From: CBDTYW01 sp965364735
GTDB lineage: Bacteria; Actinomycetota; Nitriliruptoria; Nitriliruptorales; Nitriliruptoraceae
NCBI GenBank assembly: GCA_965364735.1
Contig: CBDTYW010000161.1
Span: 1 to 8,575 of the forward strand
Direction: 5' to 3'
DNA length: 8,575 nucleotides
Shown: positions 6,448-8,575 of the stretch, in pieces
Position numbering within the stretch: the first letter of the stretch is position 1
How the letters are laid out: each line of letters begins with the position of its first letter
Translations under genes and position numbers: made by a program
The notes under the pieces: model-generated
The model's database searches: none
What the model was told of the DNA's origin: nothing
The model's input: the letters and a program-made list of their open reading frames with translations, nothing else

Positions 6448-6935
6448 GGGGTGCTCTCCGTCGTGGTGTCTGAGGTGGGTTCGGGGTCGAGCAGAGCGAT
6501 CACGTCGGCGACGTCGCTCGTGGTGCGCAGGAGGCCGGCCTGCTCCGGGTCGAGCAGGATCATGGCGAGGTTCTGCATGACGGCCATGTGCTCGTCCGCG
6601 GCTGCGGCGATGCCGATGACGACGTGGGCGGTCTGGCCGTCCCAGTCGATGCCGTCGGGGAACTGGAGGAACACGAGCGCCGCGCGCTTGACCAGTGCTC
6701 GTGCGTCGTCGGTGCCGTGGGGGATGGCGAAGCCCTCACCCACGTACGACGACATCATCTCTTCGCGGACCGGCATCGCGTCTGCGTAGCCGGGCTCCAC
6801 CGCGTCGAGGTCGACGAGGAGCTTGCCGGCCTGACGGATCGCGTCACCACGATCCGTCGAGGCCAGACCGAGCCGCACGCCGGCCGGCGGGAGAAGCGCC
6901 TGGCGTGCGGCCGATGAGGTCGGGGCGTCAGTCAC
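6444..6935 (-). CDS. PTS mannitol-type EIIA component
   Basis: A cytoplasmic phosphotransfer protein of 163 residues that takes phosphate from HPr and gives it to IIB. It matches the C-terminal domain of E. coli MtlA, the mannitol/fructose IIA family. The active histidine is H73 in FAIPHGT, and a second conserved histidine, H116, follows in AAAADEH. The GTG at 6935 is chosen: it has GGAGG eight bases upstream (6944-6948), and the family homology begins soon after. A longer in-frame start at 7019 would add 28 unrelated residues inside the IIB gene. It overlaps the IIB stop by eight bases and the dehydrogenase start by four, typical of a coupled operon. In enterobacteria this domain is fused to IICB; here it is a separate protein. 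Confidence 0.94.
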   Translation of the reverse strand: MTDAPTSSAARQALLPPAGVRLGLASTDRGDAIRQAGKLLVDLDAVEPGYADAMPVREEMMSSYVGEGFAIPHGTDDARALVKRAALVFLQFPDGIDWDGQTAHVVIGIAAAADEHMAVMQNLAMILLDPEQAGLLRTTSDVADVIALLDPEPTSDTTTESTP

Positions 6936-7239
6936 CGAGCCGCCCTCCGTCTCGGATGGCCGTTTCCAGCTTGTCGAAGGACGGGTCGCCCATGAACAGC
7001 TGGAAGGGGAGGACCACACGGTCCGGGACGGTCTGGCGTGCGCGGTCCGCGAGGCCCTGGTGGCACAGGACCACCTCTCCGGGTGCCTCTGCCAGCCGGT
7101 TGACGGGGCTGTGCGTGACCTTCACGTCGTACTTCTTGAGGCGTGCGCCGAGCTGGGAGGTGAGGAGCACGCTCGACCCCATCCCTGCTTCGCACGCCAC
7201 GACCACGTGGCTGATGTCCTTGCCGTCGATCGTCGTCAT
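6928..7239 (-). CDS. PTS mannitol-type EIIB component
   Basis: A cytoplasmic protein of 103 residues that accepts phosphate on a cysteine and transfers it to the sugar alcohol bound by IIC. The phospho-cysteine is C16 in VVACEAGMGSS, the signature loop of mannitol IIB, and the rest aligns with the IIB domain of E. coli MtlA as I recall it. ATG 7239 lies two bases after the IIC stop, with GAGGG seven bases upstream. IIB is more often fused to IIC; the two-base gap here suggests a recent split or a lineage-specific unfused form. A mannitol substrate is likely but not proven by this domain. Confidence 0.95.
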   Translation of the reverse strand: MTTIDGKDISHVVVACEAGMGSSVLLTSQLGARLKKYDVKVTHSPVNRLAEAPGEVVLCHQGLADRARQTVPDRVVLPFQLFMGDPSFDKLETAIRDGGRLGD

Positions 7240-7241
7240 GT

Positions 7242-8411
7242 TCAGGCCCTCGCGTCAGCGGTGCGGACACCCTTGTTGGACTTGGACTGTGCGGTGGCGT
7301 CGTCGAGGTCGATGACCTCGTCCGGCGCCGTCTTCTCCATCTTGAGCAGCGCGATGCCGACGACGGCGGAGACGATCGTGGAGAGCGCGATGCCGAGGAG
7401 GACACCGAAGTATCCGCCGCGGGGGGTGACGGCCATGTAGGCGAAGATCGAGCCCGGGGACGGCGTCGCGACGAGGCCTGCACCGGTGACCATGAACGTT
7501 CCGACTCCGGTCGCACCGCCGGCGATGGCGGCGAGGATCAGACGCGGCTTCATGAGCACGTAGGGGAAGTAGATCTCGTGGATCCCACCGAAGAAGTGGA
7601 TGATCGCTGCACCAGGGACCGAGCCCTTGACGCTCCGGGGCCCAGCGACCCACATGGCGGCCAGGATGCCGAGGCCGGGACCGGGGTTCGTCTCGATCAT
7701 GAACATGATGGACTTGCCGACCTCGGCGGTCTCGACCGCACCGATCGGCGACAGCACGCCGTGGTTCAGCGCGTTGTTCAGGAAGAGGACCTTCGCCGGC
7801 TCGACGAGGATCGACACGAGCGGCAGCAGGCTGTTGTCGACGAGGACGTCGACGCCGCTGCCGATTGTCTGGGCCAGCCAAGCCGCAGCCGGACCAACGC
7901 CGAGGTAGGCGACGATCGCCGTGCCGGTGCCGATGATGCCGAGCGAGAAGTTGTTGACGAGCATCTCGAAGCCGGGCTTGATCTTCGGGACGACGGCGTC
8001 GTCGAACTGCTTGAGCACCCACGCGGCCGCGGGGCCGGCGATCATGGCGCCGAGGAACATCGGGATCTGCGTGACGTCGTCCGGGTCCGGCGTGCCGGCG
8101 TCCGGGATGACGCCACCGACGATGACTCCCATGGTCGTGATCGCACCGATGACCGCACCGCGCTGGCCGTGGACGAGCCTGCCGCCCGTGTAGCCGATCA
8201 GGAGCGGGAGCAGCGTCAGGATCATGGGCCCGACGAGGCTGGACAGGTCCTCGTTGGGGATCCATCCCGTCGGGATGAAGAGGGCCGTGATCAGGCCCCA
8301 GGCGATGAACGCGCCGATGTTGGGCATGACCATGGCGGCGAGGTTGCCGCCGACCTTCTGGACTTTCGCGCGCCACCCATCTGATGGGCCGGCAAGTGTT
8401 GCTGCACTCAT
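7242..8411 (-). CDS. mtlA: PTS mannitol-type EIIC permease component
   Basis: The membrane part of a mannitol-family PTS transporter, binding and translocating the hexitol while IIB phosphorylates it. 389 residues, very hydrophobic, several membrane spans. Family hallmarks agree closely with E. coli MtlA: MVMPNIGAFIAWG (28-39), LIGYTGG (71-77), GFEMLVNNFS (147-156), and GGIHEIYFPY (275-284) holding the GIHE motif with the essential glutamate E279. An acidic, proline-rich insertion at about 100-115 has no counterpart in the E. coli protein. The C-terminal tail (about 359-389) is charged and resembles a leftover inter-domain linker. ATG 8411 is chosen because GGGAG lies about eight bases upstream and homology starts just after; an in-frame extension to 8537 would overlap the preceding gene. 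First gene of the PTS run. Symbol given by homology, although here IIC stands alone. Confidence 0.95.
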   Translation of the reverse strand: MSAATLAGPSDGWRAKVQKVGGNLAAMVMPNIGAFIAWGLITALFIPTGWIPNEDLSSLVGPMILTLLPLLIGYTGGRLVHGQRGAVIGAITTMGVIVGGVIPDAGTPDPDDVTQIPMFLGAMIAGPAAAWVLKQFDDAVVPKIKPGFEMLVNNFSLGIIGTGTAIVAYLGVGPAAAWLAQTIGSGVDVLVDNSLLPLVSILVEPAKVLFLNNALNHGVLSPIGAVETAEVGKSIMFMIETNPGPGLGILAAMWVAGPRSVKGSVPGAAIIHFFGGIHEIYFPYVLMKPRLILAAIAGGATGVGTFMVTGAGLVATPSPGSIFAYMAVTPRGGYFGVLLGIALSTIVSAVVGIALLKMEKTAPDEVIDLDDATAQSKSNKGVRTADARA

Positions 8412-8460
8412 GACTGATTCTCCCGTTGTTTCGTGCTGTCGCCCTGTCGGGCAGGTCCGT

Positions 8461-8575
8461 TCAGAGCGCGTGGACACGCGGCTCGGTTGCAGTTCCCGTC
8501 CAGGAGCGCAGGACGCGTTCCGGGTCGGGGTCGGCATGCACCCGGACGATGTCCTGGTCCACGTCGGCTGGGGTG
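8461..8575 (-). CDS. C-terminal end of an unidentified upstream gene
   Basis: An open frame enters from the right edge and ends in TGA at 8461-8463, giving 37 codons. Most of them end in G or C, which is what a real gene here should show. The peptide includes DVDQDIVRVHADPDPERV and ends in RVHAL. I do not recognise the family. It lies 49 bases upstream of the IIC gene on the same strand, so it could be the first gene of the operon or its regulator; either is inference from position. No terminator is visible between the two. Confidence 0.55.
   Translation of the reverse strand, partial: TPADVDQDIVRVHADPDPERVLRSWTGTATEPRVHAL

Noticed and set aside
5389..6789. A 466-codon open frame on the plus strand opposite the dehydrogenase and IIA
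   Set aside because: It crosses two clearly real minus-strand genes and encodes an Asp/Gly/Val/Leu-biased chain without motifs. The identical length to the frame above is coincidence.
6936..7019. Longer N-terminus for the IIA protein starting at 7019
   Set aside because: It lies wholly within the IIB gene, adds residues unrelated to IIA, and the GTG at 6935 has a good GGAGG site at the right distance.
8425..8460. Small GCCC/GGGC inverted repeat upstream of the IIC gene as operator or terminator
   Set aside because: Only a 4-bp stem in GC-rich DNA, which is expected by chance, and no U-run is present.
8412..8537. Longer N-terminus for the IIC permease starting at 8537
   Set aside because: The extra 42 residues are polar and unlike MtlA, overlap the end of the upstream gene in another frame, and lack the Shine-Dalgarno seen before the ATG at 8411.

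Overview
This 8575-base window is a GC-rich stretch (roughly two-thirds G+C by eye) from a bacterium, most likely an actinomycete (Actinomycetota). The evidence is the strong G/C bias at third codon positions, GTG starts, and a lipoyl synthase with actinobacterial-style motifs. Every gene I can support lies on the minus strand, so the map reads from right to left. The long plus-strand open frames are antisense shadows of these genes.

Right edge: the last 37 codons of an unidentified gene end at 8461. After 49 bases comes a tightly packed sugar-alcohol phosphotransferase (PTS) operon. In transcription order it encodes the mannitol-family membrane component IIC (8411-7242), a separate IIB (7239-6928), a separate IIA (6935-6444), a zinc-dependent medium-chain dehydrogenase (6447-5404), HPr (5370-5101) and enzyme I (5108-3420). 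Gaps are 2 to 33 bases, and three junctions overlap by 4 to 8 bases. The operon therefore holds a complete phosphate chain: PEP, enzyme I (His189), HPr (His16), IIA (His73), IIB (Cys16), then hexitol taken up through IIC. The dehydrogenase sits where a mannitol-1-phosphate dehydrogenase would be expected. It belongs to the zinc MDR family, not the MtlD polyol family, so it probably oxidises the imported hexitol phosphate.

Middle: lipA (lipoyl synthase) begins only 12 bases (GTG start) or 33 bases (ATG start) after enzyme I and may be read as the operon's last gene. A 7-bp hairpin spans exactly the interval between its two candidate starts. No lipB is visible.

Left third: two tandem paralogues, each a soluble receiver domain followed by a histidine kinase core with no membrane segment or sensor domain (2251-1052, and 886 to beyond the left edge). 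They align without a gap over 275 residues at about 63% identity by hand count. Each is preceded by a short intergenic region (106 and 165 bases) that may carry its own promoter. No classical defence, mobile or CRISPR element is visible, nor any RNA gene. The less ordinary points are the tandem receiver-kinase pair, the MDR dehydrogenase inside a mannitol-type PTS operon, and the placement of lipA.
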